Source of the DNA: Piromyces finnis
Taxonomy: Eukaryota > Neocallimastigomycota > Neocallimastigomycetes > Neocallimastigales > Neocallimastigaceae
Direction of reading: 5' to 3'
Assembly: GCA_002104945.1 (NCBI GenBank)
Contig: MCFH01000077.1
Location: 152,874 to 216,873, forward strand
DNA: 64,000 nucleotides
The translations under genes and the position numbers were made by a program. Below are positions 1-10,197 of the stretch, in pieces (position 1 is the first letter of the stretch; each line of letters begins with the position of its first letter). Below the pieces are notes generated by a model. It had not been told where the DNA came from. It worked only from the letters and a program-made list of their open reading frames with translations, and did no database searches.

Positions 1-804
1 GATAATAATGGATGGCATGTTAAAGATTATACTATGGAAAAACTTGATGAAGACCATAATGATCCAAACAAATGGAATTGGACTCACTTCAAGGAATTCA
101 GGGGATATACAAGGGTTTCTCCAGAAAGCCTTGAAGACTCATTAAATGATTATAAAGAAGTCAATCGTTACTTTAATAATAAATCATATAATCTTTTTTG
201 TAACAATTGCCATGATTTTGTAAAATGGTGTTTAGAGATTATTACTATGGGTAAACGTCTTGTAGAACCAGAATCCATTAATATTATAAAAGACAATTAT
301 ACATTTAATACAAATGAAATTGACAATAAAAAAGCAGCCGAAAATATAAATACTATTATTAGTGATATACATAAAAAATTTCGTGCAAAAGGAAGTGGTG
401 TAATAGATATTTTAAAGGTAGAATTAATTTACTATTTCCTTGTAAACATAGGATTTAAAAATAACGACATCATAAATATTAAATATAATGATCATGAAAT
501 ATGCGCTGGATTGGATTATATAAATCTTCTTAGAGAAAAGAATTACAATGACGTTTGTAAAAGCTATGATTATAGTGGACTTATAAATTCTAAAGCCACT
601 ATTAATGGTAAATTTATCACATCAAGTGAAAACTTTTCTAATTTTATTTTCGACAACGATTTATGTTTAGAATTAAATTCTAGCGATATAGTTGATAAAT
701 CCGATGATATCAATGGAACTGAAAACTTTAATGATATTACTTTCACAAACATTTTTATTATATTTACATCAGTCATATTCTTGGAATTATTCAATTTATA
801 CTAG
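1..804 (+). CDS. 3' part of a host protein with an LRAT/NlpC-P60-like NNC-x2-F motif and a C-terminal membrane segment
   Basis: The frame is open from base 1; the first ATG is at 34, but codons upstream of it are open and include a Trp-His pair, so the true start is probably outside the window. The segment YNLFCNNCHDFVKW, about 54 residues after that ATG, resembles the Asn-Cys-x-x-Phe nucleophile motif of permuted NlpC/P60 (LRAT-like) papain-fold enzymes, in which the catalytic His precedes the Cys. The last 20 or so residues are hydrophobic and could be a tail anchor. Codon use is AT-rich, unlike the retroelement ORFs, and there is no similarity to gag or pol. This is the only probable host protein gene in the window. 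Substrate and role are unknown, and the family assignment rests on one motif. Confidence 0.5.
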   Translation, partial: DNNGWHVKDYTMEKLDEDHNDPNKWNWTHFKEFRGYTRVSPESLEDSLNDYKEVNRYFNNKSYNLFCNNCHDFVKWCLEIITMGKRLVEPESINIIKDNYTFNTNEIDNKKAAENINTIISDIHKKFRAKGSGVIDILKVELIYYFLVNIGFKNNDIINIKYNDHEICAGLDYINLLREKNYNDVCKSYDYSGLINSKATINGKFITSSENFSNFIFDNDLCLELNSSDIVDKSDDINGTENFNDITFTNIFIIFTSVIFLELFNLY

Positions 805-2313
805 AAATCCTTAATTTCGTCAACTTTATAATATAAAGCCATTATAATTTCTACACATATATATAATTTTAAATAATCATCTATTAATATACACATTTCA
901 TAAAAATTACACTTTAATGTATTTATAACACATAATCTAAATTCTAAATTCATTTGATTTTATTACATACATAATATACTTGATTACAAATTATATTTAT
1001 CCTTACATAACATTATTATTTGTAATATTCAAATAAATCCTCATACATTGCACCAAGAAATACTTAATTCAACTACTTAGTTTGAAACATAAATAATTAA
1101 AATATATATTAACAAATTATACATAACAAATTAATTCGAATATATTTAATAGTTACTGCTTTTCTACAAAGCGGATATTCGAAAGAGGATGTCATTTAAT
1201 AAATTTACATAATAAATAAAAAATGCTAATACAAAAATAGCATATATAAGATATTACAATAATAGTAATAATAAAACAGACTCCTCATATACTTAATTAC
1301 CTATATGTTTCAACTACTATGATTTATACGCAACAATTATGAGTGCATTTAACTATTCAAATTACAAATCAAAATATTCTTAGAATAAAATATTTAGATT
1401 TGAGGGGGAAGAATAACCACGATAGTTAAATATAAAACATATATTAACAACTAGTCAATAAATACAAATAGTTAGGATAATATAGTACGTCACGTAATTA
1501 CTCAAAGAAATAATACAAGAAAACACAATAAGAAAAATTATCCAAAATAAACCAAATATTATAATACTACGAAAAACAATTAAAACACATAATTTACAAC
1601 TTTAAGTTGATAATAAATTAATAACAAATATTTTACTAAAATGCTAAGTTTATAATCCATAATATAAAACATATAAAATAATACCCAAAATTAAGGTTTA
1701 AAGTTTTATCCTAAGAAAAAACGAAATATAATAGGTTTAACAGTTTATCCAGAAAACTAAGTATAAAATCAAGTTTAATAAAATATAATTAAATGACGTA
1801 AAACCAAAGAGTAGTCATAAATAATAAAGACGTAAAACCTATGAGTAAACCAAAGTGTTGTCACAAACAATAAAGACGTAAAACCCATGAGTAAACCTAA
1901 AGTGTTGTCATAAATTAATAATAGGATGATGTAAAACCATAAAAGTATTCAATCCTTAAAACATATAATAGGATGGTGTAAATCCAAATGAGTATCCAAT
2001 CCAAATAATTATTTTAAACTTGAATTATTAAATTACATATTTTAAAGGTTTAGTTGTTTTATCCACTAAAAAGCAATATATAATATAACACATAAATATG
2101 GGTAATAATATAATTCTTGTAATTATATAAATTCAGGATATATCTAGCAAAATAGTAATAATATAGTTTAATCATTTAGAAATCAATCATTAAAATGGTG
2201 AATTAAAATTTTAATAGTATAAAATAGTTAGATAATATAGAACATAATAATAGTAGCACATATTCACCAGTAAACCAAATTATTCCTGAAGAATAATTAG
2301 GTTTAAGGGGGAA
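805..2313. other. AT-rich spacer with degenerate retroelement remains
   Basis: No credible ORF is present. The stretch contains two purine tracts (gagggggaag near 1402 and taagggggaa at 2304-2313). The second lies directly before a TGTTAGAATATG terminus, as a polypurine tract does in copia-like elements. It is best read as the decayed internal 3' part of an LTR retrotransposon. Confidence 0.35.
1790..2010. repeat. degenerate tandem repeat, unit about 45-55 bp
   Basis: Successive copies share the core gacgtaaaacc-(t/c)atgagtaaacc-aaagtgttgtca. Two more diverged units begin taataggatgatgtaaa and taataggatggtgtaaa. Units drift in sequence and length, so this is an old minisatellite, probably in the dead element described for 805-2313. 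Confidence 0.55.
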
Positions 2314-3092
2314 TGTTAGAATATGTGTAACGTGATAAGTTTATAATATACTATGTAATATGTGTCAAACACATTGAAATTTATTTGTACTACATTAAAT
2401 ACATAAGCCATAATTGTAAATCATATAAATACATGTAATTTCACATAATGTAAACATTAGAGTCTTTAGAACAAATATCCTCATGTAATTCTTAATAATA
2501 AAATACATTAATAAAGTTGACATATTCATAAAACCCAATTAACCAAAATGTTAATAATAAGAAACATTATATATTTTATTTTACGTTTGTATTTTATATT
2601 TTTGTATCGTATCTTGAAATAACTTATAGAAACAATTAGAAAATATAAATACATATTAGGACAATCGGATATTAAAGTTTTTCCGAATTTTAATCGGTTT
2701 TACTTAATATTACGATGATTGATATATTAGTTATCAATCGAATATCTTTTTAGGTTTTTCTTCTAGTCTTTTCCTAAAAAGATTATTTGTTAAGATTAGA
2801 AATTCTTTATTAAACTTTAAATTATCAAAAAATTATAAATATAAGGACTCTGGAATTCCACTAAAGAATCCAGAGTTATTATTTTAAGACAATTATAATA
2901 AATAACCCTTTCAAAAACTATATTCATAAAAAATATTTACATTAAAGATAGTCTTAATATTTTGTGCTTGTTATTATAATTCACTTATAATAAACTCTTT
3001 AAGATAAGTATTCATTTTTATTTACTATTAAGAAACTTCTCAATTTAATAATACATATTACGATTTGTATTATTATGTTAAGTTTTTGGATT
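2314..3092 (+). repeat. probable copia-like LTR (family L), right boundary uncertain
   Basis: It begins TGTTAGAATATG directly after the purine tract TTTAAGGGGGAA, the classical arrangement of a 3' LTR. A TATA-like ataaatataagg lies near 2835, followed by a hairpin with arms ACTCTGG and CCAGAGT (about 2848-2878). No clear CA terminus is visible before the primer-site-like motif at 3094, so the right end is inferred. Confidence 0.4.
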
Positions 3093-3093
3093 T

Positions 3094-3118
3094 GGTTATG
3101 CGACCAGGTCAGAATGTT
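3094..3118 (+). promoter_or_regulatory. possible half-tRNA-iMet primer-binding motif
   Basis: GGTTATGCGACCAGGTC is the complement of a tRNA anticodon arm containing CATAACC. Drosophila copia has GGTTATGGGCCCAGTC, which pairs with the anticodon region of initiator tRNA-Met. A related copy (GTTATGTAACCTGGTC then AGAATGTT) lies at 21899-21922. This is a motif match only. Confidence 0.35.
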
Positions 3119-3318
3119 ATCAATTATATAGTAAATATGTTTTTAAGAAATTAAATTTAAATATAAAATAACTCTTTAAACTTCCAAATGAGAAATTAAT
3201 ATTTATTCTTTAGAATAACTTTTTTATAAAATTTTATTTATTTAGTAATAATAATATAAATGATAATATATTTAATAACTATATAATTAAGATTATAACT
3301 ATAATCTTTACAAAGAAT

Positions 3319-4076
3319 TAAAATCGAATTCAATTCATTCTATTTTATATTCTTTGTTCAGATTATTAAATTGATAAAAATAAAGTATTACATGTAATAT
3401 GTTAATAATATAATAAGATTGTTTGTTTGTTTGTTTGTTTGTTTTGTCATGACATAAAATAAAATAAACATATGATTAATCATTTAAACACTTGATCCAT
3501 TAACCTATTTTATAATAATTAAAATTATTTAATTTATAAATGTTAACCGTTACACCTAAATGGTTTAGTTCTATTTTTAGTAACAGTCACTATCATTAAT
3601 TAAATTAATATAATTAGAATTTCTATTGATATCTTTTTAATTTTCGTCAAGTCATAAGAAATGTCTATGATCCATACTTGATATCATATTGATTTTAATT
3701 TACTTATTAAAATCTTCAAATGATCATATCTTCCTTAAATGACCAGTTAGAAGGACCGCGATTGTACCAAAATGTAGCTTTTTCCTTAAGCTTTCTAATA
3801 AACCTGGTTTCACAACCGTAGCACTTACAGCCGTAGCGATCGTTTTTGGCGAGTTACACCTTGTTTCGTGTTTGTTTATTTTTGGTTAAGGGTTATAGTG
3901 TATTGATATTAAATTTTTTGAAATCATAACCCTTTCACTGAACCAAAATTTAAAAGGTGACTTTTAAAGGTGTTTTAAAATAATTATTGGGATTATTTAA
4001 TTCTAATTATTATGTTTAATTAATTATAGATATTATCTGAATTTGTTTTAAATCCAGTTAATATCTTCACATATTA
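3319..4076 (+). repeat. interspersed repeat R1, copy 1
   Basis: Closely similar to 59773-60468 in the same orientation, sharing aaaatcgaattcaattcatt at the left, a TTTG-rich microsatellite and the block around 3770-3950 with tttttggcgagtta. It resembles the leader region at 22400-22650, so it is probably the 5' leader or gag-proximal part of a dead LTR element. No ORF is visible. Confidence 0.6.
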
Positions 4077-4128
4077 TATTGTAGATAATAATTATTATTA
4101 AATATATAATAATTATTACATTGAAAAT

Positions 4129-4745
4129 TGTCACAATAACATATATAAAAATTTAAAAAATTTGGACACATGGAAAAAATTAAAAATTTTTTTAAAATTT
4201 GAAAATTTGAAAATTTGAAAAAATTTATTTTTTAAATTTTTATTAAAAAATTTCAAATTATAAAATTTCTAATATTTGAAATTATTAAATTTTTAAAATT
4301 ATTAAAATTTTATTATTAAAAATTTTATTTTAAATTTATTAACTATTTACAATAATTATATTAATTATTAATTTATAAAAATTAAATATTTTATAATTAG
4401 ACAATAATTAATTAAAATTAAAAAATGTAATAATTAAAATTGTTCATGTATAAAAAGAACAAAAATTGACAAAAATTACGAAGCTTTAGCGTTAGTAATT
4501 TTTTAACCTAAAGTTAATAAAATTTATAAACTCCTATAAAACCTAAAACTTTAAAAATTTTAATATTTTTAATAACTTAATATATGCTGATATTAAGTTA
4601 TTGCTAAAATAAAAATATTATTTAAATTTCTTTATATAAATATTATTAGCTTTACGCCTTCAATAGGAAAGCGTATTATATTTATTAATTAATATAACTA
4701 GTGTGCTTACCACACTTTTCTTTAATAAAAAATCGCTTTTTGACA
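4129..4745 (+). repeat. alpha-A 5' LTR
   Basis: 617 bp, TGTCACAATAAC to CTTTTTGACA. It contains a TATA box, a predicted transcription start and a U5 with several short inverted repeats, such as AACTTAATAT...ATATTAAGTT near 4570-4602. Confidence 0.93.
4449..4498 (+). promoter_or_regulatory. alpha-A LTR promoter and predicted RNA 5' end
   Basis: TATAAAA at 4449-4455 is followed 39 nt later by AGCGTTAGTAA (4488-4498), the perfect complement of the 11 nt directly after the LTR. By analogy with Tf1, where the first 11 nt of the mRNA form the primer, transcription should start at or very near 4488. Confidence 0.65.
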
Positions 4746-4756
4746 TTACTAACGCT
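4746..4756 (+). promoter_or_regulatory. alpha-A self-priming primer-binding site
   Basis: TTACTAACGCT abuts the LTR end and pairs perfectly with 4488-4498. No TGG-initiated tRNA primer site is present. The arrangement matches Tf1/sushi self-priming. Confidence 0.75.
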
Positions 4757-4826
4757 TATTATAAAAGTGCGCTAAGCACCAATTAGTTAGTAATTATTAA
4801 TAACTAAATATAATAATTAAAGTTTA

Positions 4827-7800
4827 ATGGAAAAATCTCCACTTACACCTATTAAAGTGGATACAAAAGAATTTTTTAACCGCCTACAAACTACCAAGAG
4901 AGAACGTTCCCCAGGAAATACTCCCGTAAGAAAATCAAAGATGCCTAATCATTCCGGACAAACTAATGCTTCTACGAGTAATCCTACTCAGAAGCCAACT
5001 ACTAATGAGGATCTCAAGGCCCTCATTGAGTCTTTAACTGCTACCTTAACTGGGAATATCAATCAGTTAAAGGTTGATATTCAAGCTACCAGAAGGGAAA
5101 ACGAAAGTCTCAATGATCGTTTGACTGTTTTGGAAAACTCTACTCAAGTTATTATGGGTAAGATGACTACCTTAGAAGTCAACGATGCTAGGAAAGACAA
5201 TCAACTCGCTGATATCAAAGCTCATATCAGCAAAGCTACTCAAAGAGTTGATGAGTTGTCTACTCCCGTTACTCCTTCTGCTGCTACCCCTCACGAACCT
5301 GACGGTGACGTCATCATGGGAGATGCTTCGCCTCCAAACGTCGCTGAAAAAATGCTTTCTTACTCAGGAGAAAGTATTCAACTACGCAGATTCATCCGTC
5401 GATGCGAACACCACTTCTTAAGACACATCAAGTTCTATGGAAACAATGAAGCTATGAAAGTAAACTTCATTGAAGATTGTCTTACTGGTGATGCTGCAGA
5501 TTGGTACGATGTTGAACAAGCAGACTTCCAGGAATCTCATCCGAATAGAAAGGTTCTTTACGAAGCTTTGAGTAAGAGATTCCTTAACCCGAAGGATATC
5601 AACATCACCAAAATCGACCTGATGAAGCTCAGACATAGTTGGGGAAAAGCTTCCGAATACTTAGGAAAATTCTCCCAATATGTCAAATTAATTGGATGTT
5701 CCGAAGACATTCAATTAACCATCATGCTTTTCCAAGTTAGACCTACCGTGAACCACGCCTTTAGTAAATTAACTTCGGATAGACAGACGTTAGAAGAACT
5801 GAAGAATCTTCTAATCAAATATGATGCTTCCAAGGATACTTATTACGATGATACTTTGGAAAGACAAGCTAACTACAAGGACAAAGAGCCCTTAATAGCT
5901 AATTTATTAGGTATTCATGGCAGTCTTTATTCCAAGAACCCTAACAAGACTAACAATCGTAATAACAACCAAAGGAATAACAATAACAACAACCGCCCGT
6001 CTAACCAAAAAGGAAAAGGCTCCAGTAACTTGGATAGCAAGTCTAGTACCCAAAATCCCAATAAAAGTACTAAACCTAATAATGGTACTTCATACTCCAG
6101 CTATCTCTGTGAAGTAGAAGAGCAAGATATCTTAGAGCTACCAAATCCTGATCCGGAGAAGTATCCCATCGTGAAGACTAGTGTAAAAACTTCTAAAGGA
6201 TCTAGACAGGTTATCACTTCGTCTCTCTTAGATTCCGGCTCTACTACCAATGTAATCCATATGGATTTAGTGAAGAAACTAGGAATTAAGACCATACCAG
6301 CTGATACTGTTGTAAAGGTCATGGGAGGTAATGTCCTAATGCATTACATCACAGAAGAGTTCAACATTGTAATGAACTTATCTTCTTTAGGAGGAACCCG
6401 AGAAGAGGTTCGTCAATACAAACTTCGATGCCACGTAGCTGATCAGCTTCCTTCTTCGATTCTCCTAGGTTCTAAGTTCATGAAAACCAACTTCTTCTGT
6501 ATCTTAACACAACCTGACCATTCCTTTACAGTTAAAATTGGTCCTGTTCCTTTCTCCAACCATAATGGATCTGAGATTAAATCTCCTAACTTTAGGAATG
6601 ATTTGAAGAAATCTACACCTCTTCATGAAGTTATGTTTATCACAGAACTCGAAGACTCAAATCTGGATAAATCAACTTCCATTCCAACAGAAACAGTCTT
6701 CATAGCCGATGATCAGAATCCTGAACTAGTAGAATCTATCAACGGTATACCTTTGGAATATGAAGATTTATATGAAGCCTTCAATGAAGAACGAGCCGAT
6801 GAACTTCCTGAACATCGTGTATATGATTGTTCTATCGATTTGAAACCTAATGCTTCATTATTTTATGGGCCAATTTATCCAACTACTCCTACTGAACGTC
6901 AATTTATTAAGGAGTATATTGAAGAAAACTTGAATAAAGGATTCATTAGAAAATCCCGATCTCCTGCTGGACATCCAGTTCTACTCCAAGATAAGAAGGA
7001 TGGTAGTCTCAGATTTTGCGTTGACTATCGCAAGCTCAACGACCAAACTATCAAGAATGCCTATCCGCTACCTTTAATCCTATCAGTCTTTGAATCAATG
7101 AAAGGTGCTAACTATTTCACTAAGTTAGACCTCAAGTCAGCTTATAATTTAATTAGGATTAAAGAAGGTGACGAATACAAGACTGCATTCAGGACGGCAT
7201 TTGGTCACTTTGAGTACTTAGTCATGCCTTTTGGACTAACTAATGCTCCTGCAGTTTTCCAAGCTTTCATTAATGATATCTTTAGTGATCAAATTAATAA
7301 GTACGTTCAAGTGTACTTGGATGATATCATTATCTACTCCAAGACCCTTGAAGAACATGTTCAACATGTTAGAAATGTTCTTCAATTAATCATTGAAAAC
7401 AACTTAGTTGCGAAACTCAAAAAATGTGAGTTTCACAAAGCTGAAATCGAATTTTTGGGTCACGTAATCAGTAAGGAGGGAATCAAAACTGATCCTCACA
7501 AAATTGAAGCAGTTAAGAACTGGCCTATCCCCACTACTGTGAAAGAAGTTCAGTCCTTCTTAGGGTTATGCAATTACTACCGTCGCTTTATCTCTAACTT
7601 TTCTAAAATTGCAAAACCATTATACAACTTAACTAAGAAAGGCGTCACTTTCATATGGACAGACGAGTGTAATAGAGCATTTAATCAACTTAAAGAATTT
7701 CTTACTTCAGCTCCAGTTTTACTTTGTCCTGATCACGATAAACCATTCATAGTTGAATGTGACGCAAGTGACTTTGCTATCGGGGGAGTACTTTCACAAA

Positions 7801-9710
7801 AAGGTGATGATGGAGACCTGCATCCAGTTTATTACTTTTCTAAAACCCTTCATGATGCAGAACTTAATTACTCTATCACCGAAAAGGAACTCTTAGCAAT
7901 TCGTCAAGCTTTTATCGAATGGCGTCACTTACTTCAAGGTGCAAAATATCCTATTACCGTTTATTCAGACCATCGAAACTTGCTTTTTGCTACCAAACCG
8001 CAACTTCTATCCCAAAGACAAGCTCGTTGGCAAGAATACTTTGCTACCTTTGATTTCAAGATTATCTATCGACCAGGAAAGAAAAATGGTAAAGCTGATG
8101 CTCTCTCTCGTAGATCCGACCATATGCTCACAGTTGGTAAGGATATAAGTGAATCATCCTTACTTAAACCAACTCAATTAGAAGGATTCAACGAAGATGA
8201 ATGCTACTTCTCTATGGAAACTAGCTTCATTGACGACATTAAGCAGTGCTACCTTCAAGATGAAACCGCTTGTCAGATTCTTAAGGATCTTGAAGTTCCA
8301 AATAGTGATCATCCTTGGATTCTTCAAGATGGCCTTTTAATAAGAACCAAACATCCGGAGCAAGTATATGTTCCAAGTCAACTAAGACTCTTAGTTATTA
8401 AGCTCAACCATGATGCACCCACTGCCGGTCACTTGGGAGTCGATAAGACTTATGACATTCTTAAACGTAATTTCTATTGGGTTAATATGCGTCAAGATGT
8501 CGAGTCTTATATTCGAAGCTGTAGTGTATGCAAGGCAATGAAAACCGATCACCATGCTCCTTATGGTAATATGATCCGTGTCCCTCTTCCGGAACTTCCA
8601 TGGCAACACCTACAAATGGACTTTATCACGGACTTACCATCAAGACCTTGTAACTCTACCTTACCATTCGACTCTACCAATCCGAACCACCATCAAGGTA
8701 CCATAATGGTTACTACTTGCTACTTAACTAAGATGATACACTTAGTTGGGTTCAAACATTTACCCACTGCTAAGGAAACTGCTACTGCTTTTCTTAACCA
8801 TATTTTCAAACTGCACGGATTCCCCTTATCTATTGTTACAGACCGTGGTACTCAGTTCGAAAGTCGTCTTTGGTCCCACTTGATGGAATTCTTTAATATC
8901 GATCACCACTCTGCTACTACTGGCCATCACCGCACTGTTGGACAAGTAGAACGTAACAACGACTACGTTGAAACTTATCTTCGTTGCTACTTAGCTCAAT
9001 TTGATGATCTCAGTTGGATGGATCATTTGTACTTAGCTGAATTTTGCTACAACAATTCCATCCATGCTTCCACCAAACAACCACCATTTCTCTCTGTTTA
9101 TAATTATCAAGTTCACGCAAACCCACAAGTTGCAGACCTTGTTTCTTCTTTAGGACTTCATCCCCTCATCGATAGCTTCTCCCATAACTTAGCTGACCTT
9201 AAGCATACTCTCGAAGTCAGTCGTACCCGTTATCTCGATGAAAAGGATAAGCACCTTTATCACAACTTTAAGCGCTTCAAGGTCCACGATCTTGTTTGGC
9301 TTCGCAAACCCGCTAATTATCATCCTCCATTAGCGTTCAAGCTCCAATCCCGCAAGTATGGTCCATACAAGGTCACTGGTGTCGATGAATCTAAGCTCAA
9401 CTACCGCCTTGATTTATCTACCTCACCTTTCCCTCGTGTCTACCCCGTATTCCACATCAGTGAACTCGAACCATATCATCCCACTCCTCACCATCTATTG
9501 CTCAACCATCCCAACTCCAATGAAATCACCAAGATCCTTAGTTCTCGTAAATCGGGTCATTTTTACGAGTACTTAGTCACTTTTACTGACTTATCTCAAC
9601 GTTGGATCAATGCTGACATCATTGATAAGGATGACTACTACAGCACCCTTTTAGCTGATTACCAATGTCGCGCTTACCAACAATTCACCAATTCCGTCCC
9701 AGATTCTTAA
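4827..9710 (+). CDS. alpha-A gag-pol polyprotein, 1627 aa, intact
   Basis: A single uninterrupted ORF. Order: N-terminal coiled-coil-like region (about 50-140); capsid-like Retrotrans_gag region (about 175-340); an Asn/Gln-rich basic stretch (about 375-410) where a CCHC knuckle would be expected but none is seen; aspartic protease DSG at 469-471; reverse transcriptase with YLDD at 830-833; RNase H; integrase with the HHCC zinc site starting at H1195 and a catalytic triad D1265, D1339, E1375; a GPY/F-type motif (RKYGPYKV); and a C-terminal segment resembling a diverged chromodomain (ITKILSSRK to RWINADIID). The product would be cleaved by its own protease into particle proteins, RT and integrase. 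Codon use is clearly richer in GC than the surroundings. The missing knuckle is also a feature of Tf1 Gag. Confidence 0.95.
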   Translation: MEKSPLTPIKVDTKEFFNRLQTTKRERSPGNTPVRKSKMPNHSGQTNASTSNPTQKPTTNEDLKALIESLTATLTGNINQLKVDIQATRRENESLNDRLTVLENSTQVIMGKMTTLEVNDARKDNQLADIKAHISKATQRVDELSTPVTPSAATPHEPDGDVIMGDASPPNVAEKMLSYSGESIQLRRFIRRCEHHFLRHIKFYGNNEAMKVNFIEDCLTGDAADWYDVEQADFQESHPNRKVLYEALSKRFLNPKDINITKIDLMKLRHSWGKASEYLGKFSQYVKLIGCSEDIQLTIMLFQVRPTVNHAFSKLTSDRQTLEELKNLLIKYDASKDTYYDDTLERQANYKDKEPLIANLLGIHGSLYSKNPNKTNNRNNNQRNNNNNNRPSNQKGKGSSNLDSKSSTQNPNKSTKPNNGTSYSSYLCEVEEQDILELPNPDPEKYPIVKTSVKTSKGSRQVITSSLLDSGSTTNVIHMDLVKKLGIKTIPADTVVKVMGGNVLMHYITEEFNIVMNLSSLGGTREEVRQYKLRCHVADQLPSSILLGSKFMKTNFFCILTQPDHSFTVKIGPVPFSNHNGSEIKSPNFRNDLKKSTPLHEVMFITELEDSNLDKSTSIPTETVFIADDQNPELVESINGIPLEYEDLYEAFNEERADELPEHRVYDCSIDLKPNASLFYGPIYPTTPTERQFIKEYIEENLNKGFIRKSRSPAGHPVLLQDKKDGSLRFCVDYRKLNDQTIKNAYPLPLILSVFESMKGANYFTKLDLKSAYNLIRIKEGDEYKTAFRTAFGHFEYLVMPFGLTNAPAVFQAFINDIFSDQINKYVQVYLDDIIIYSKTLEEHVQHVRNVLQLIIENNLVAKLKKCEFHKAEIEFLGHVISKEGIKTDPHKIEAVKNWPIPTTVKEVQSFLGLCNYYRRFISNFSKIAKPLYNLTKKGVTFIWTDECNRAFNQLKEFLTSAPVLLCPDHDKPFIVECDASDFAIGGVLSQKGDDGDLHPVYYFSKTLHDAELNYSITEKELLAIRQAFIEWRHLLQGAKYPITVYSDHRNLLFATKPQLLSQRQARWQEYFATFDFKIIYRPGKKNGKADALSRRSDHMLTVGKDISESSLLKPTQLEGFNEDECYFSMETSFIDDIKQCYLQDETACQILKDLEVPNSDHPWILQDGLLIRTKHPEQVYVPSQLRLLVIKLNHDAPTAGHLGVDKTYDILKRNFYWVNMRQDVESYIRSCSVCKAMKTDHHAPYGNMIRVPLPELPWQHLQMDFITDLPSRPCNSTLPFDSTNPNHHQGTIMVTTCYLTKMIHLVGFKHLPTAKETATAFLNHIFKLHGFPLSIVTDRGTQFESRLWSHLMEFFNIDHHSATTGHHRTVGQVERNNDYVETYLRCYLAQFDDLSWMDHLYLAEFCYNNSIHASTKQPPFLSVYNYQVHANPQVADLVSSLGLHPLIDSFSHNLADLKHTLEVSRTRYLDEKDKHLYHNFKRFKVHDLVWLRKPANYHPPLAFKLQSRKYGPYKVTGVDESKLNYRLDLSTSPFPRVYPVFHISELEPYHPTPHHLLLNHPNSNEITKILSSRKSGHFYEYLVTFTDLSQRWINADIIDKDDYYSTLLADYQCRAYQQFTNSVPDS

Positions 9711-10197
9711 TCTGGACCCCACTTATTAGTATCCCACCTACTAGTGTCTACCACCCTTACTCCTTCACTACCCACCTATCGCCACTACCCCACCTACTAC
9801 CCACAACTCCGCTACCCACTAGTCGCCACCACTACAACTACCAACCACTATTCCGCTACCCAACCACCCTCTTTCGCCTTTGCCCTCAACCCTCAAATTT
9901 CGCAACCTTTTCCGCACCCCAAAATCCGCTTCCCCTCGAGTCATATCATTTCCCTAACCTTCACGTGTAGTCTCCATTTCTGAAGAATCCACGTGATTCC
10001 CTCTCAACTTTTCTTGAACACTTTTACACTTCACTTTTTCAACACTTAGATTTTTTCAAAAATTGAGAATTTTCAAAAAATGGAAATTCTCAAAATTTTT
10101 CTAAGTGTCGTGGAAGTGTCCATGTCCAAATTATTATGACGTGCCAGTGTCCATAATTTTTTGGGTCGTCCGGCGAAACGACCCTTAGGACGGGCAG
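9711..10197 (+). other. alpha-A 3' untranslated region with two hairpins and polypurine tract
   Basis: C/T-rich after the stop, with one copy of a 56-bp unit (9738-9793) that is present three times in alpha-E. A long imperfect stem (about 10025-10110) has ACACTTAGA and TCTAAGTGT as its outer arms. A perfect 7-bp hairpin GGGTCGT/ACGACCC with an 8-nt loop lies at 10163-10184. AGGACGGGCAG then precedes the LTR and is the likely plus-strand primer. Confidence 0.75.

Noticed and set aside
9665-9983. Two overlapping Pro/Thr/Tyr-rich ORFs after the alpha-A stop (and one at 57231-57470)
   Set aside because: They arise from the C/T-rich 3' UTR and its 56-bp repeat; frame and length change between the two alpha copies.
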